Source: Vespa crabro (lineage: Eukaryota; Arthropoda; Insecta; Hymenoptera; Vespidae). From it: a stretch of DNA of 64,000 bases. Numbering within the stretch: the first letter of the stretch is position 1; the number at the start of each line of letters is the position of its first letter. The stretch is from contig NC_060963.1 of assembly GCF_910589235.1 (NCBI RefSeq), forward strand, positions 3,110,001-3,174,000, in the 5' to 3' direction. Under the pieces are notes generated by a model. That model did not search any database and was not told the origin of the DNA. It saw only the letters and a program-made list of their open reading frames with translations. The position numbers and the translations under genes were made by a program. This document shows, piece after piece, positions 12,074 through 25,013 of this stretch.

Positions 12074-12812
12074 ATGAAAATCAACGAAAAAAATATGGTA
12101 GCATTTGCGACATCCGCAACACCGGTAGATAGAGAAGGCTGGTTAAATAAACGCGGTGAAGTTAATCGTGGATATCAACGAAGATGGTTCGTTCTTAAAG
12201 GGAACATATTATTTTATTTTGATCGACGCGGTGATAAAGAACCTGTAGGTATGATCGTTCTTGAAGGATGTACCATCGAATTGACAGAAGACGAAGAACA
12301 GTTTGGATTTAAAATTGTATTCCATGGTCCAAACAATAGAAGCTATGCACTTGCAGCTGAGTCACAAGTAAATTATTATAGAAATTACAAGATAATACAT
12401 ATTTATTATAAATTATTCAAATTATAACTATTTATTAAAATTTTATTACCTGTAGGAATCAATGGAACAATGGATGAAAGGTTTGGCATGTGCCAGTTAT
12501 GATTATATGAGGTTGATGGTAGCAGAATTACAACGGCAATTAGATGCTGCAGAAGAAGAAGTTGAAACATTAACTCCACCACCTCAATCTCCTAAGGCAC
12601 CACCAAGACAAAGACACAATCCTTTTAACAAGCCAGAATCTCATCATCGTTCTCAGAGCGTTAGATCTGCACCTGGTAGAACAGAAAATGTACCTCGTAC
12701 AAGAATCACATTTAGGGAATTACATACGGCATATGGAAGAAGAATTCTGGCAGATTTGAATGCATGGAGACATGCAAAAAAAAACGCAGAAGCACCATTG
12801 ATAACTCTGTAA
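12074..12812 (+). CDS. PHETA: Sesquipedalian / PHETA: PH-domain partner of OCRL
   Basis: Endosomal adaptor that binds the inositol 5-phosphatase OCRL/INPP5B and acts in recycling and endosome-to-Golgi traffic. Two exons, 12074-12367 and 12456-12812, in phase; 216 residues. Residues about 17-112 form a PH domain: REGWLNKRGEVNRGYQRRWF near the start, then WFVLKGNILFYFDRRGDKEP and the C-terminal helix ESMEQWMKGL. A coiled stretch (MVAELQRQLDAAEEEVE) and a Pro/Ser-rich linker follow. The C-terminus carries the F&H motif seen in IPIP27/Ses proteins, TFRELHTAYGRRI, with Phe about 184 and His about 188, which docks in the OCRL RhoGAP-like domain. Start: the ATG at 12074 lies nearest the PH domain; an upstream in-frame extension to 12011 has no ATG-supported support. 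Confidence 0.93.
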
Positions 12813-12975
12813 TTAGTGACTGTTAAATTGTAAATATTTATATTGAAAGTATATTACTGTACTTGGAGTGTTAAATAAGTTTAGTTGTAATATAAAAAAT
12901 ACTTTTCTTTCTCTTCATTTATATAATGCTTTAAATTATTTTCTTTTTATCCTAAGTTTTTATGATCATTAAATA

Positions 12976-13021
<46 letters not shown>

Positions 13022-13745
13022 GGATGTGATAAAGTGTAATTAATATAGAAATTTATGTACATATATTTTATTATCATTTAATAGTGGAAATACATGGAAT
13101 AAATCAATAGCCATGCATGAATATCACAGAACCAATTTATATAAAATGATATATATTAATTGCATATAGTGAAAAATTGCAAAATATAATATATAGCAAT
13201 ATTTATATTTAAAAAATATAATATACAGCAAATACTGCAAAAATGTTGTAGTAGAGTTATTCATTAGAAGTTTTCTCTTTTGTACAAGCCTTCACATAAA
13301 CGTATTGAATATGATTACATGAAATATTATTTTCAACTTGTGCATTTTCTAACTGTTCACAGTAAAAAATATATAATATGTTTTTATTAACAATATATAG
13401 AAAGTCTAATATTATATATTGTACAAATCAATGTTAAAATAACATTTTAATACATTATTAGTATTATTAATTTTACATTAGAATAAAATATTCAAATGAA
13501 GCATAGCATATTTTATTTAATACTTATTAAAAATCTACCTTAAAATGAGATTTTCAATTTCTACATATACGTATATAAAAAGCTATGCAATATTTATCAT
13601 ACGTTTATATGCAACTATTTTTTAATGCACACAGCAGTATGATTTACATGATACAATTTCTGCGGATTCGTTTAAATATTCTAATAATAAATTATATATT
13701 AAAATACTTTTAAATAATTCTTACAGCGAAATTTGAAAATTATAC
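12813..13745. other. Convergent 3' region of PHETA and hobbit
   Basis: AT-rich 3' UTR sequence for both genes, with a (TA)n run at 12979-13018 and an AATAAA near 13097 for the plus strand. No gene recognised. Confidence 0.5.
12979..13018. repeat. (TA)n microsatellite
   Basis: About 40 bases of uninterrupted TA downstream of PHETA. Confidence 0.85.
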
Positions 13746-16700
13746 TTATTTAAACTTAAAAACATTTCTTTTCCTTGCATCACCAGGAAGATGACGTGCT
13801 CCTAAAAGGAGCCGAGCTTTGTCTTCCTCTTGAGGAGCAGATTCTTCTTGTGGACCCCTTGGTTTGATTTGCAATTTTTGTTTAATGGCTTGACTCAATA
13901 TTACACGACGAGAATCGCTTTTCATTGCTAATAAAAGATCAAGCCACGTCCAAGTAACATTATGATATTCTAATGTTGGTATCACTAGCGCAAAATCTCG
14001 AACGTCTTCTAAATTTTTCTCTTTATTGCCCTACAAAAAATTAATCAAATTATATTATAAAATAGTAAGGTCCATTTCAATTGATATATAAAAGTAATAT
14101 TAAAATTACCTTGTAGGATACCCGAACAGGTACTTCTGGTATTTTAATGTATATAAACAATTTATTTTTATCAGCTCTCTCCTTCATTTTTTCTACGTCA
14201 TCTCTTCTTTCAATGGGTACATAAAAGGATGAATCTCGTTGTGGTGCTGGTGGTTCCTCGATTCCTTCCGGATCTCTTTCAGGGAAACAGAATTTTAGCA
14301 TTGTATTGAAGAATTTTTTGGTTAATCCTAAAAACATAATAACGAATAATAACAATTATAGAATATTATTTTATTCTCATTTGTTAGTTTCTTACCAATT
14401 GTTAAAGGAACTACATTAATTTCGAAATGTTCCTTTACTGAAATACCAGCAACAGGTGCTTTCTCTCTACAAAACACTCTTAAAGCCCTTTGCCTATCAA
14501 CAGGCATATTACTTTGTAATTCGGTCGGAGTCAAAACTTCTGTGTAGATTTGATTAGGCAATAAATTTGTCATTCTAACATATCCTAACTCCAAAAGATG
14601 TTCCACCGAATCATCTGTTTTACTTGTTTTTGTATACAAGAAATTAGTCAGAATTAAGTCTGCTATACCTAATTGACCATCCGCGTCAGTGAGTCTCCAT
14701 TGAGCATGCTTGAAACAAATTTCTGCTACTCTTGCAACTGCTGCTGGTTTATCTTTTAATGTCGTTGAAGCACTCGGTGGTGCGGTAGTTTCTTTATAAC
14801 AACTTAACATCACATCAAGCTCTTCAGCCTTTGCACTGAGTTGTTCCTTACATTCAAAAACTCGAGCTTCTAATCGTTCCATTTCAGCCAGTAAATCAGA
14901 ACTTGATTCATCGGCAAGTGCTTTCTGTACTAGATATGTCTCGCGTTCTAATCTTCTCAATTTTGCAACTAATCCACGCACAGTATTTTGCAATTGTTGT
15001 ATAGGTCGTTTTTGATCTTCAACAGAATGTAATTGTAATTGAAACCTCATTCTTTGTAATCTTTCGGAAGCTTCTTTTCTGCGTGGCTCTACATATAATA
15101 ATAGATTATTTACAATATCCAAAATCATTGCATATTGTAAGGAGTTTGTGCATACATCTAAATCATGATGCATCAATGTAAATGCATCTGCAGCTGATAG
15201 TTCCTTTCTTTCCCATAAACTAACTTCTTCTCTTGGTGGCGGTGGAATATTATCTACAGATCCAACATCTAAAGCTTGACCATAGCCAACATAAAAAAAC
15301 TCGCATTTACATCTTGATACAATACGTTGTAATTGATGTTGTGGTCCGCCAGCACCACCTACGGTCTGACTAACTACACCACCTACACTTTGACCTGATC
15401 CTACAAGAGCTGGTACATCTGGTAAGCCTGCTATCACTGTAGAATCTTTTTCCTAAAATCGTTCATTGTCAATAATGTTAATTTGTAACAGGAATAGTTT
15501 ATAATAGTTAATTATACAGAAATATACCTGTATATTATCCAATGTTAACCACATAATATTGTCATCAATATTATCATCAATATTTGCACTAACTGTAGCA
15601 TAATACTGCATACATTCTAAAGAACCAACCCAGGTAGTTTTTGAAACAAGTGTTCTCTCTTTCCATACAGGTCGATGAACCCTTTGTAATATTTCTGCTT
15701 TTGCTGCTGATAAAATTACATATCCACGTGTTTCAATTCCTTTCAATAATACTTGACTATTCACTAATGCAACTGTAAAGAAAATAATTTATAACATAAT
15801 GCAAATTATAAAATAATCGAATGTTTTATTGGATAGGTTTGATCTCTTGTTCCATCTTACTGAGCCAATTTTTGTGTAAAACATCATCCTGATGACATGC
15901 TGCGAGTCCGCGTAATTGTTGACCTCTTGTTTGTACTGATAAATCATCACTGAATGCTACTGGTTTATTGGCAGCTTCAGCAATTAATCTTTGCAACATT
16001 CCAGCAGCTTCTCCTTGCTGTGGTTTAGAAGATGTTGATGGTGTTGCTTGGGTAGGTGTATTTTGTGATTCAACAGCTCTAATTCTATTTTTATGTGGTG
16101 TAGAAGTACTTTCTCTATGAAAACCTTTTAGAGCTGCTGTTGATAAATTTTTTTTAAGTTGCTGCGTTTTAATAAATGAATCAAAAAGAGCAAATGCAAC
16201 ATCTCTGTTTGTTTTAGTCCAAGCTCCTTTCAAATCGTGTACAGCTAAACGATGAGTTGGATTATCACCGCTTACTCCTGTGACCATAGCTTCTCTTCCA
16301 TAACTAACTCGAGCAACACTAAGACAATAACATTTCTCAACTGGCTGTCGTAACGAAGTACTTTCTTCTTCTTCTTGTAATGCACTTTTTAACCAAATTT
16401 CTGCATCGTTTAATTCACAATTCATATAAATAACAGACCATTCTGCCCTTGGACGATGTATGAAGCCATCGTCGATCGGATGAAGAGCTAGATTATGTTC
16501 AGAACTACATGCTACTTTTCCACCAGTTACTTCAAATCCTCTTTGCATAGCAAAGGACATCCAGTAACTTACATGAAAACGATGAAATGCTAATGTTAAT
16601 CTAACTTTTCTATAGTGCCTGCTTAATTGTTTTTTTCTTGGTCTAATATTCTTAAATAGTGGACCTTTTCTTGTAGGTCTTGTCGCACCTGACAATATAA

Positions 16701-19602
16701 ACTTTAAATTCTCAAACCATCTGAGAGTACTGCCATAAAGCAAGGCTGTTGGTGCACTTGTCAGTGTGGGAGATCCAGTAGGTTTAGTTTCTAAAGATAA
16801 ACTAACATTTAAATTTTGTGAACGAAATGCACGGAAAGAATCATGTTCTTGATTGCTAGAATACTCTGGTAATCTATCCGGAGCACAAGGTATTGCAGCA
16901 TGATGATCTCTTGGATCACCCAAACAAACCCATGCTAATTTTATGCTTAATCTAACATTAGGTAAATGTAATAATCTACAATCATCATATTTGCTGGCCG
17001 TACGAACGTATACATCGAAATCTCCTTTAATTATAATTTTTCCTTGTGTCCAATCAAGTTCTAGACCTGTCCATGTTAATTCCATTTCTTCTGTAGTATT
17101 ATAAGGATCTAAAGAGCCATGTAATAAGACAGTTAATTGTTTCACACACAAAGTTATTCTTCCATGAAGGGCTAATCTCATTTTATCCCAAAATGGCAAT
17201 GGGGGACTGGGATCCCGAGATGGATGGATTATCTTTTCAAAGCTAAGATTACATTGTGCTATAACTGGTTCCCAACATGGACCAAATGCATATCTGAATT
17301 TATCTATATCCCAATTAAGGTCATGATAGTATTTTAGTGACGTCATTCCTCTTTCTACAACAATATCATCCCAAGGTGGTCCAATTTCAATTCGTACTGT
17401 ACGTCTAGCCCTAGGTAGTGGTACCGCTTCAGCGCCAGCTAATCGACCCCAAATACTAAGACTTTCAACTAAAAGCAGCGGTTGGGGAAAATCTCGCAAT
17501 TGTAATTTCCATTCTGCACATTTTAAACTGATACCTCTGACCCAAAGTGTATTGAACTCCAGGCCATCCTCAGGCCAAGGAGTTTCTGGATCCATTTCTC
17601 TTATAGCTTTAATTGCATTTTCTGTACCATTTATAGAAGGATCAGCTAAAGTCAATATTTCTAAATCCAACATAGACCAAGCAAATAATCTCGTTCTTGC
17701 TGGTCCTGTACGTTGCATTTGTTTCCATCTCTGTACATAGATCTCTGCATTTTTCTTATTCAGACTAGCATATAATTCTTCTACTTTGTCTTGTGGTAGA
17801 AGTAAATGAGCACGACAAAGTTCTTGTACTTTAGTATCCAACATCGCTTGACGTTTCAGACTTTCTTTATATTCATCTTCTAAAAGTTCATAATTATCTC
17901 GTAATCGAACTTCGAATGGATCGTCACTTACTTCAAAAATCCACTCTTTAATCTGTAAATAATACATAGCAACGTTGAAAGTATGTGAATATAATTAATT
18001 TGTTTTATAATTATCCAAAAAATATATATATATATTTACTTTTATAATTAAATCACATGGCAAGTGTGTTTGTTTAATTGATCCTGTTGAATGAATATCC
18101 TTTAACCATTTCTTAATACTAAACAGTTCATTTTGTATAGCTTCGGTAAACTGATGTTCATAAGGAAAACAAGCTTTAACTGATTCAATATTGAGGGCCC
18201 AAGTTTCATTCCATTCTAAGAAAAATCCTTCATTATTTTGTCTTTCTAAACGTACTTCTTCATTGTTAGACACTCTGACTAATTCAAATCCTTCAATCAT
18301 AATTATGTCAGCCATATCTAATGTCGCACGGATATAGTTAAGCTTCCATTCACCCTGTACCCAACGTAGTTGATCCGAAGAAAGTTCCAAGAAATGCTTT
18401 GGTGATATATCAATAGAAACAGTAATGCCTCCAGTAGCTAGTAAATCTATGAAACGCTTTTTTCTTTGAGTACCTACATCTCTATTCGTTAATGTTTCTT
18501 TGGATATAAGAGATCTAAAGTCTTTAGATTCCATCCAAAATAGTAAAAGACGTAAATGTAAGTTAGGGCTCCATGCTATGCTTGTACCATCAAGACTTAT
18601 ATTTATAATATCTGAACTAATAGCACATTTACATTTTCTTATAGCCAAAAATGGATGAGTTAAAGCTTGTGCATGTTGGCAAACAATTGGTTCATATTTA
18701 TTAAGAGTTATAGCACTTACTCCTTCAGCAACTGCTACAAGTCGTTTAACATTATTCTCCATACTTGCAGCATCAAGACGCATCATAATGCATAACTCAT
18801 TTTCGGCAATAAAAAAAATATTGCAATTTGTAACTTTCAGATTTAATTGAGTAGCGTTTTCCGATCTTTTAATTTTTTCTTTTGTCGGTTTTATATATTT
18901 TTTACAACACCTGAAAAAAACATTCCCATATTATGAATGTAAAATTTGTAATGAAAATCATATTAGAAACATATGAATATAAAGAATTACTTGAAAGCTT
19001 GCTCAAGGAATCGGGCGAGATCTAAACTCCATTCTGTTACAAGAGCATCTACAGCAATTCCTATAGCATTAGTACGAGTTGTTGCTAATAATACACCAAC
19101 TGAAAGTGGACTACCCCAACAATGAGATGTTTCAAGATTATTTGTAATAGCTCCATTTAAAGCACAAAATAAAGATTCAATTATCAATTCTGTATTGCTA
19201 TCTTCGATTTCACCTATTCAATAAAAAACTTAAATTATCAAAGTTCTATAAAATGCCAGAAGATAAAATTATTTAATTGAACTCAATTTATACCTAGGAC
19301 TGTATTCAAAGAAAATTTCATGTGTGCTACTCCACAAGAAGCTTCTGGTGCATCCGGAAGCTTTATAACCAAAGATGAGTCATATAATTCAGTATTTATC
19401 TTAACTTCAACCCATGGCAGTTTACTAGTTAAGGACACGCGATCAACAGGTTTAGGTATTTCGTTTTGTGCACTTTGCAATATTGATTCCCAATCTTTGT
19501 AATCATAAAAGATTAAAAGACTACTCAATTGAACTGATATTTGTAAAATATCTTGCTCCATCTATGTGTAAAAATATATATATATATTTTTGAAAAAAAA
19601 AT

Positions 19603-19646
<44 letters not shown>

Positions 19647-20560
19647 TAAATTTGAAAGAATGTTACTCTCTTGTAAGCTTACTTTTGCATCTATTAGTAA
19701 TGATTGCAAAGTAACAACAGGAAATTTTCCACGAATGGACAACCCTTCTAAATTCACAGTGAAATTTAATTGAGGGCTGTGTGGCTGAAATTTTGCTATA
19801 GCTTGCAATCCTTTCATTATGCCTTCTAAGCCAATAATACCACCATCTTCTCGTCCTGCAATGACAGAAGAATTTCCTATCTTCAACATAAAGTCCTGAA
19901 ATATCAATTATAAATGCTATTAATACATATAATTATTAAGAAATAAATATAAAAATTAATTCTTACCTTTGGTATAATTGGTGCTAATCTAGCCAGCAGA
20001 TTATCAGTAATTTTGCTATCTATGTTAGAACATGAAGATCCAGTTGTTAATGATTTTCTATCTCTTAAAAATTGCATAAGACCTGGTCCTCCAGAACCTT
20101 CTGTTTGTGTCACACCAACATACAATTTCTATAAATAAAATCTTGTTAAATATAATTTAATTAGAAAAAATAAATTTTGTATTATCCAATTATAAATGAT
20201 AATGCTATGTGTCATTGTTATACCTCAACTGAAATTTCTCCTTGAGCTTTAAGAGTTGCTTCTGCTGTACCTGCAAAAGTGATCTGCGATAAACAAGCAT
20301 CAGATGCATGTCTTAATAATTTCATTGCTCCTCCAGAAACTGTAGCAGAAGCTAACAGAGTACGAGCTCCGTGTACAACACTACCATCTAAACTGAGACT
20401 TTCTGCACTGCCATTAGCTAACCATCCATTACCAAGTGCAAGAAGACTCAAATTTTCAATATGTACAGCCATAAACTAAAAGATTATATGTATAAATATA
20501 TTTAATAGAAATATATTTTTTAGAAATAATCAAAACATTGATAATATATATATATGTTAT

Positions 20561-20601
<41 letters not shown>

Positions 20602-21178
20602 TGTTACCTGTACAAATGTTATAATTATTGGTGAAATCTTTTTATCCCTAAAATCTAATAATTTACTTGCTTCTTTCGAATGATGATTAGATTCAATAGG
20701 AACATCTTTATTAATTCTAACATCACGCATAACTACTGCTAACAATTTAGCTACATCGCTGCTGAATAAACTGCTACGAACACTTATTTCTTCAACTTGC
20801 TAAAAGTAAACAGGATATATATACATATATAAAATTTAATGTTTAAATCAGAAGAATAGATAAGTAATATAAAAGTGATACTGACCAATGTAAAGCCATT
20901 CTTAGATATATTGACATCACGAAGAATAAAGTATGGTAAAGAAATATGACCAACCCTTAAATGTATTTTATATTTCCTTTTTACTAACCATGCTAAAAAT
21001 CTTGGAATTACCCTATAATAATTTAATAATTACGGATCTATTAGAATGATAAAAAAAAAAAGAAAAAAAAAATAAAAGAAAAGAAAATATATAGTTCTGT
21101 ATATAAATCTGGTACTTACCAAGTAAAATTACAGTATAATATAAAAAAGGCTATAAAAAAGGCAAATAAGCCAGTCAT
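13746..21178 (-). CDS. hob: Hobbit / BLTP2 (KIAA0100) bridge-like lipid-transfer protein
   Basis: Giant rod-shaped protein of the SABRE/FMP27 family that carries lipids between ER and plasma membrane; fly hobbit is needed for regulated secretion. Fourteen minus-strand exons: 21120-21178, 20886-21012, 20608-20799, 20224-20475, 19967-20128, 19683-19895, 19294-19561, 18991-19213, 18040-18910, 15861-17952, 15528-15772, 14396-15452, 14110-14327, 13746-14030; 2087 residues, in one frame. The start reads MTGLFAFFIAFFIL, an N-terminal membrane anchor, followed by VGHISLPYFILRDVNIS. The diagnostic FMP27/SABRE block is LNWDIDKFRYAFGP through SPPLPFWDKMRLALHGR (near 17180-17350). NSQVLLKGIETRGYVILSAA follows in exon 11. 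A coiled coil lies near 14860-15060. The last exon ends in a basic tail. Length is close to the roughly 2200 residues of human and fly relatives. Confidence 0.95.
19606..19641. repeat. (AT)n microsatellite in a hobbit intron
   Basis: Uninterrupted AT run in the 121-base intron between 19561 and 19683; it makes up much of the intron. Confidence 0.8.
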
Positions 21179-22111
21179 TTTTAATTATATAATATTACAT
21201 AATATTGCAAAAAATGTCATTCTCAGAATTATAAAATCTTCATATTATTAAAAACAATAGTTTTCTTTTAGATAGTTAAAACATTCACTTGTTGCAGGTT
21301 AACTTATTATGCCGACATATATAGACTTTTTAGACAATTATTTTTTTCTTACATTTATGTTATTCTTAGATTTGCTCTCGTTTCTTACGAAAACGATACA
21401 TCGAAATATTGATCCTACATTGCAATGTATTATCGAAAAATTTAATATACGTAATACTAAAAGTTACAAAAGTGACGTATTAAAAACTGACTTTCGCCAT
21501 TTGTCCACCTCATCGTATACATTGTAAAGAATCTAGCAGAATAACCATGAATAAATAAATGGTCCCGGTGTCAATTTTTTTTTTTTTTTGTTATTACTTA
21601 TTAAATAATGTTCTTTGCATAAAATACTCATTCCGTGAAATTTCAAATCTCTATCTCTTCGTTTAAAGGTAATATAGGAAAAAATTTATCATTTTTTCTA
21701 AAGCTAATTTTTGTTCTAAACTTTATCTTTTTCTTCGTTATTACTTAAAATATAGCTAAATATTAACTCTTTCATATATTTCTTTTTTTTTTTTTTAGAA
21801 TTATACATCAATTATTAAGGGTAAAAAGAAATAATTTATTTTTTGGTGATGTTTTTTGAAACAAAACTTTCAGTGACACCCATGAAAAAAAAAAAATTAA
21901 CACTATCTAATTAACACTATCTAATTATTATTTGTGGTAATATTAATTTGCAAGATAATTTATGAAATTACTTTATATTTCATTGTTCAATTAAATGTAG
22001 TTTATTTATAAATATATTTTTATAATTTTTTAATGTTTATGCGCAAACTTATCAGTAAAAAAAAGATGCAAAGAATATTTGCAATGAGAATTTTGTAGGA
22101 ATATGTTTAAA
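21179..22111. other. Intergenic region upstream of hobbit
   Basis: 933 bases between the hobbit start and the stop of the LITAF-domain gene, both on the minus strand. It must hold the hobbit promoter and the LITAF-gene 3' UTR. A plus-strand open frame at 21309-21527 (72 codons) has no recognisable domain and was not accepted. Confidence 0.5.
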
Positions 22112-24315
22112 TTACCAAGGTGTGTAAGTTCCAAGATACGTGTGACAAATAGGACAATAATGATCGGTATTTTTACAAGAATTCAACCAATATGGGATCA
22201 TACAACAAGGCCAGCATCTATTATTAATATCAATATCGATAAATAATGAATAATTAATTCTAAAAAAAAAACTATAACGAATATTAAGATTATCCAAAAT
22301 TATACATGTTGTTTTTATAAATCATATATATATATATATTTATATGTAACACGAAAGAAAAATGATTTTATGTAAAGTATTATTTTTGTTTAAGAAATTA
22401 ATTAATGTATAAATATTTAAAAAATATTGAAGGATAAATGACACTTTTCGTTTTCATTTACTAACCCACAAAGACAAAGAAGAAATGCACTTAAATGTAC
22501 AATATTTGATCGACGAACTTCTGTCAGAGTAATGACAAGGGCTAAGCATCGTGTACAAATAGTAGCTATGGGTCTTGGGGACCAAGAATTAGCACTTGCT
22601 AGAGAATTGATGAAAAGATAATGTGAAATAATTTTAATTACATAAGAATCTTTTAATTTCATATTATCACAATAAGATTTAAATAAAATATTCTTATTTA
22701 TTACAAAATAATAAGATTTTTAATAAGTTTCATGTTAATGAAACGATATTTACGTGAAACGGAAAGATCTTCTTCCGTAAAATATGGGCTAAGTTGAATA
22801 CCCTGAGATTGAGCATAACTTGGCGGAGGAGTAGGTGCTACAAAAGACGATTGATTCGTAGGTGAAAAAATAAATCTTCTGATATCGTGTAAATTTGTTT
22901 GTGCAATTAACGATTCTTGATGTAATATCGTTCCTGGGCTAACATATATCGATGAATATGTAGGTGGAGCCCCTCTCAAACTTGGAACTGTATCTGTCTA
23001 TTAGCCGAATTGATTAGAAAAATACGAAGAAGCAACTACGAGAAAATCGATTAAAACATGGGAGAGATAAAACATTGCAACCTCTTCGTCCGTCGTTGCA
23101 ATACAACATAGATATTTTCTTAATCTCCAAATTCTACGAGATTGTCTTACTCGATTAACGAAATTATTTCTTACAGATGATATACTTCGTCGTGGTAAAT
23201 CAAACGCTTCTTCGATCGACAGCTGTAGATCTCGATTAACTTAATAGAAAAAAAGAAAAAAAAGAAAAAACAAGAAATAAATAATTATAATACGTTTAAT
23301 TTTTAATTTGTTTTTATAATAAATGAATCTCTCTTACAATTTGCTCTAGACTATATTTTATTAATATAAAAACGTAACTTACATATCGACGTTGGATCGT
23401 GTTGATCGACTACATCTACAAGTATACTGTGTACATCAGGCGAACGATTGTTATAATCTGTAGTGATTGTTAGAATCTCGCTTTTAGGAATAGATCCTAT
23501 AGAAGATAAAGGAGTAGTGGATATTTGTAAAATATCTTTTGTTGGTACAATGGATGGCATAGTTGACACGGACGAAGAGTAAGGAATTGCAGCTTGCGTT
23601 GTCGTAGCGTCACAACTAATTGTAAGTTTCATTGACATCTTTGAAGTATTGATACAATAAATTAATTAAGTACTTGATTTAAATACATATACAACATGCT
23701 TTATAAACATTTAATCTCGATATAATTAATGTATTATAGATTAAATGAATCGTCGTTACATGTTTTATTAAAAAGAAAATTCGTTCAATATAGATAATGT
23801 TTAATATAAGAGAGAGAAAGAAAAAGAAAGAGAGAGAGACAGAGAGAGAGAGAGAGGGTGAAATAATCTTTTAATTAATTTTTTGATATTTATACCTCCT
23901 TTGTTTGCTTTGCAGAAAAAGTAAATTTTGAACCGTTAATAATCTTTTCTTCGATATTGGTTACGTTTTGAATCGATTCATTGTTTGTAATATCTAAAAA
24001 GGGCAATTCCGTCATTGTATCTTCTTCGATATACGAAAAATCTTTCTCCGGGTTCATTGATGACGCACCTTCCATGCTTGGCTTAATCATTTCTAACTTC
24101 ATAAAAATTAAAGATTTTGGTGTCGTCGCTATTGACGATTGTTCTTTGAGTTGAGAATCATTTAATACTTCATTCGAACTTTCATTTTCGTATAATTTCG
24201 AATTTACTGCATTATTTGCAGATGCTATAAAAAAATGTAACCTTTACTAAGAATTTATACTAATGATATAACAAATATAAATAATACTTTTTTCTTCGAC
24301 AGATTGCCTTTTCAT
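22112..24315 (-). CDS. LITAF-domain protein with long disordered N-terminus
   Basis: Member of the LITAF/SIMPLE family of monotopic membrane proteins of late endosomes, which bind ESCRT and NEDD4-type ligases. Seven exons: 24288-24315, 23896-24224, 23383-23638, 23082-23239, 22754-22997, 22466-22598, 22112-22217; 417 residues. The LITAF domain is the last ~75 residues: CTRC (353-356), a hydrophobic knuckle around VHLSAFLLCLCGCWPCCMIP, and HYCPIC (402-407); both zinc half-sites are intact. PPTY and PPSY, upstream of the domain, are PPxY motifs for WW-domain ligases. The first ~290 residues are Ser/Thr/Asp-rich with a basic segment, NRVRQSRRIWRLRKY; I recognise no domain there. At 417 residues it is well over twice the usual family length. 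The two 5' exons are phase-consistent but rest on no homology. Confidence 0.82.
23811..23857. repeat. GA-rich microsatellite in a LITAF-gene intron
   Basis: Imperfect (GA)n/(GAAA)n tract just downstream (minus strand) of the exon ending at 23896. Confidence 0.7.
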
Positions 24316-24575
24316 GATCTATTTATAAATCATTCTTTTATTCGCAATAATTAATAAAATGTCTTTTCATTTTTACTCTTTGAAACTAAAATACTGTGTC
24401 ATATATATAATTTATTATTACTTTATATGTATTAATAATACATCGTAATGAATGGTACATTCAAAATAAGTGCTTTAAGATTTGCCCACTCTGAAACTAT
24501 ATTGACAAAAATCTGAAAGATTATCGAATAGAATTAATTATTATTATTTCATTTATTCGACAAATTCATCTACGA

Positions 24576-24616
<41 letters not shown>

Positions 24617-25013
24617 ATATATATACTTTTTTCAAATAAATTCTATATTCGTACAATTAGATATAACCTTAAATTGTCATTTCAAATTCGATTTTACCGC
24701 CGCTTGAAATGAATAAAGATGTCGCTATCCAATAATACATATTCGTCTTATTCTTTCTTTGAAATGTTACAAAGATTCAAAAAAAACATAGATAAAAAGC
24801 ATAAGGGATTCTTTATCTCACCAAAATCATCCTTTCGAGTAAAAGTATGCAAAAAGAAAAAACATATCCTTTTGTGAAGAAACGTAAATTCGTAAGAATG
24901 GCGATAGAGTAAGTGAGAGAAGCGCTTGCTCGGCATTACAAAAGCGTTTCGTGTGGCGCTATTAGGAGCGTGCGCGCTGATGCCATTACGTGCGCGAGGC
25001 GAGAACAGCCGAA
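24316..25013. promoter_or_regulatory. Divergent promoter region of the LITAF-domain gene and DEAF1
   Basis: 698 bases between two outward-facing starts. A (TA)n run lies at 24580-24614. From about 24890 the base composition changes to CpG-rich, continuing into DEAF1 exon 1. Several TTCG tetramers (near 24686, 24743, 24835, 24889, 24944) match the half-site of DEAF1 family factors. Confidence 0.5.
24580..24614. repeat. (TA)n microsatellite
   Basis: About 35 bases of TA followed by an interrupted extension. Confidence 0.8.

Noticed and set aside
21309..21527. 72-codon plus-strand ORF just upstream of hobbit
   Set aside because: Starts at ATG and has a hydrophobic stretch, but no recognisable domain, biased AT-rich composition and no splice partners. 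It lies in the hobbit promoter.
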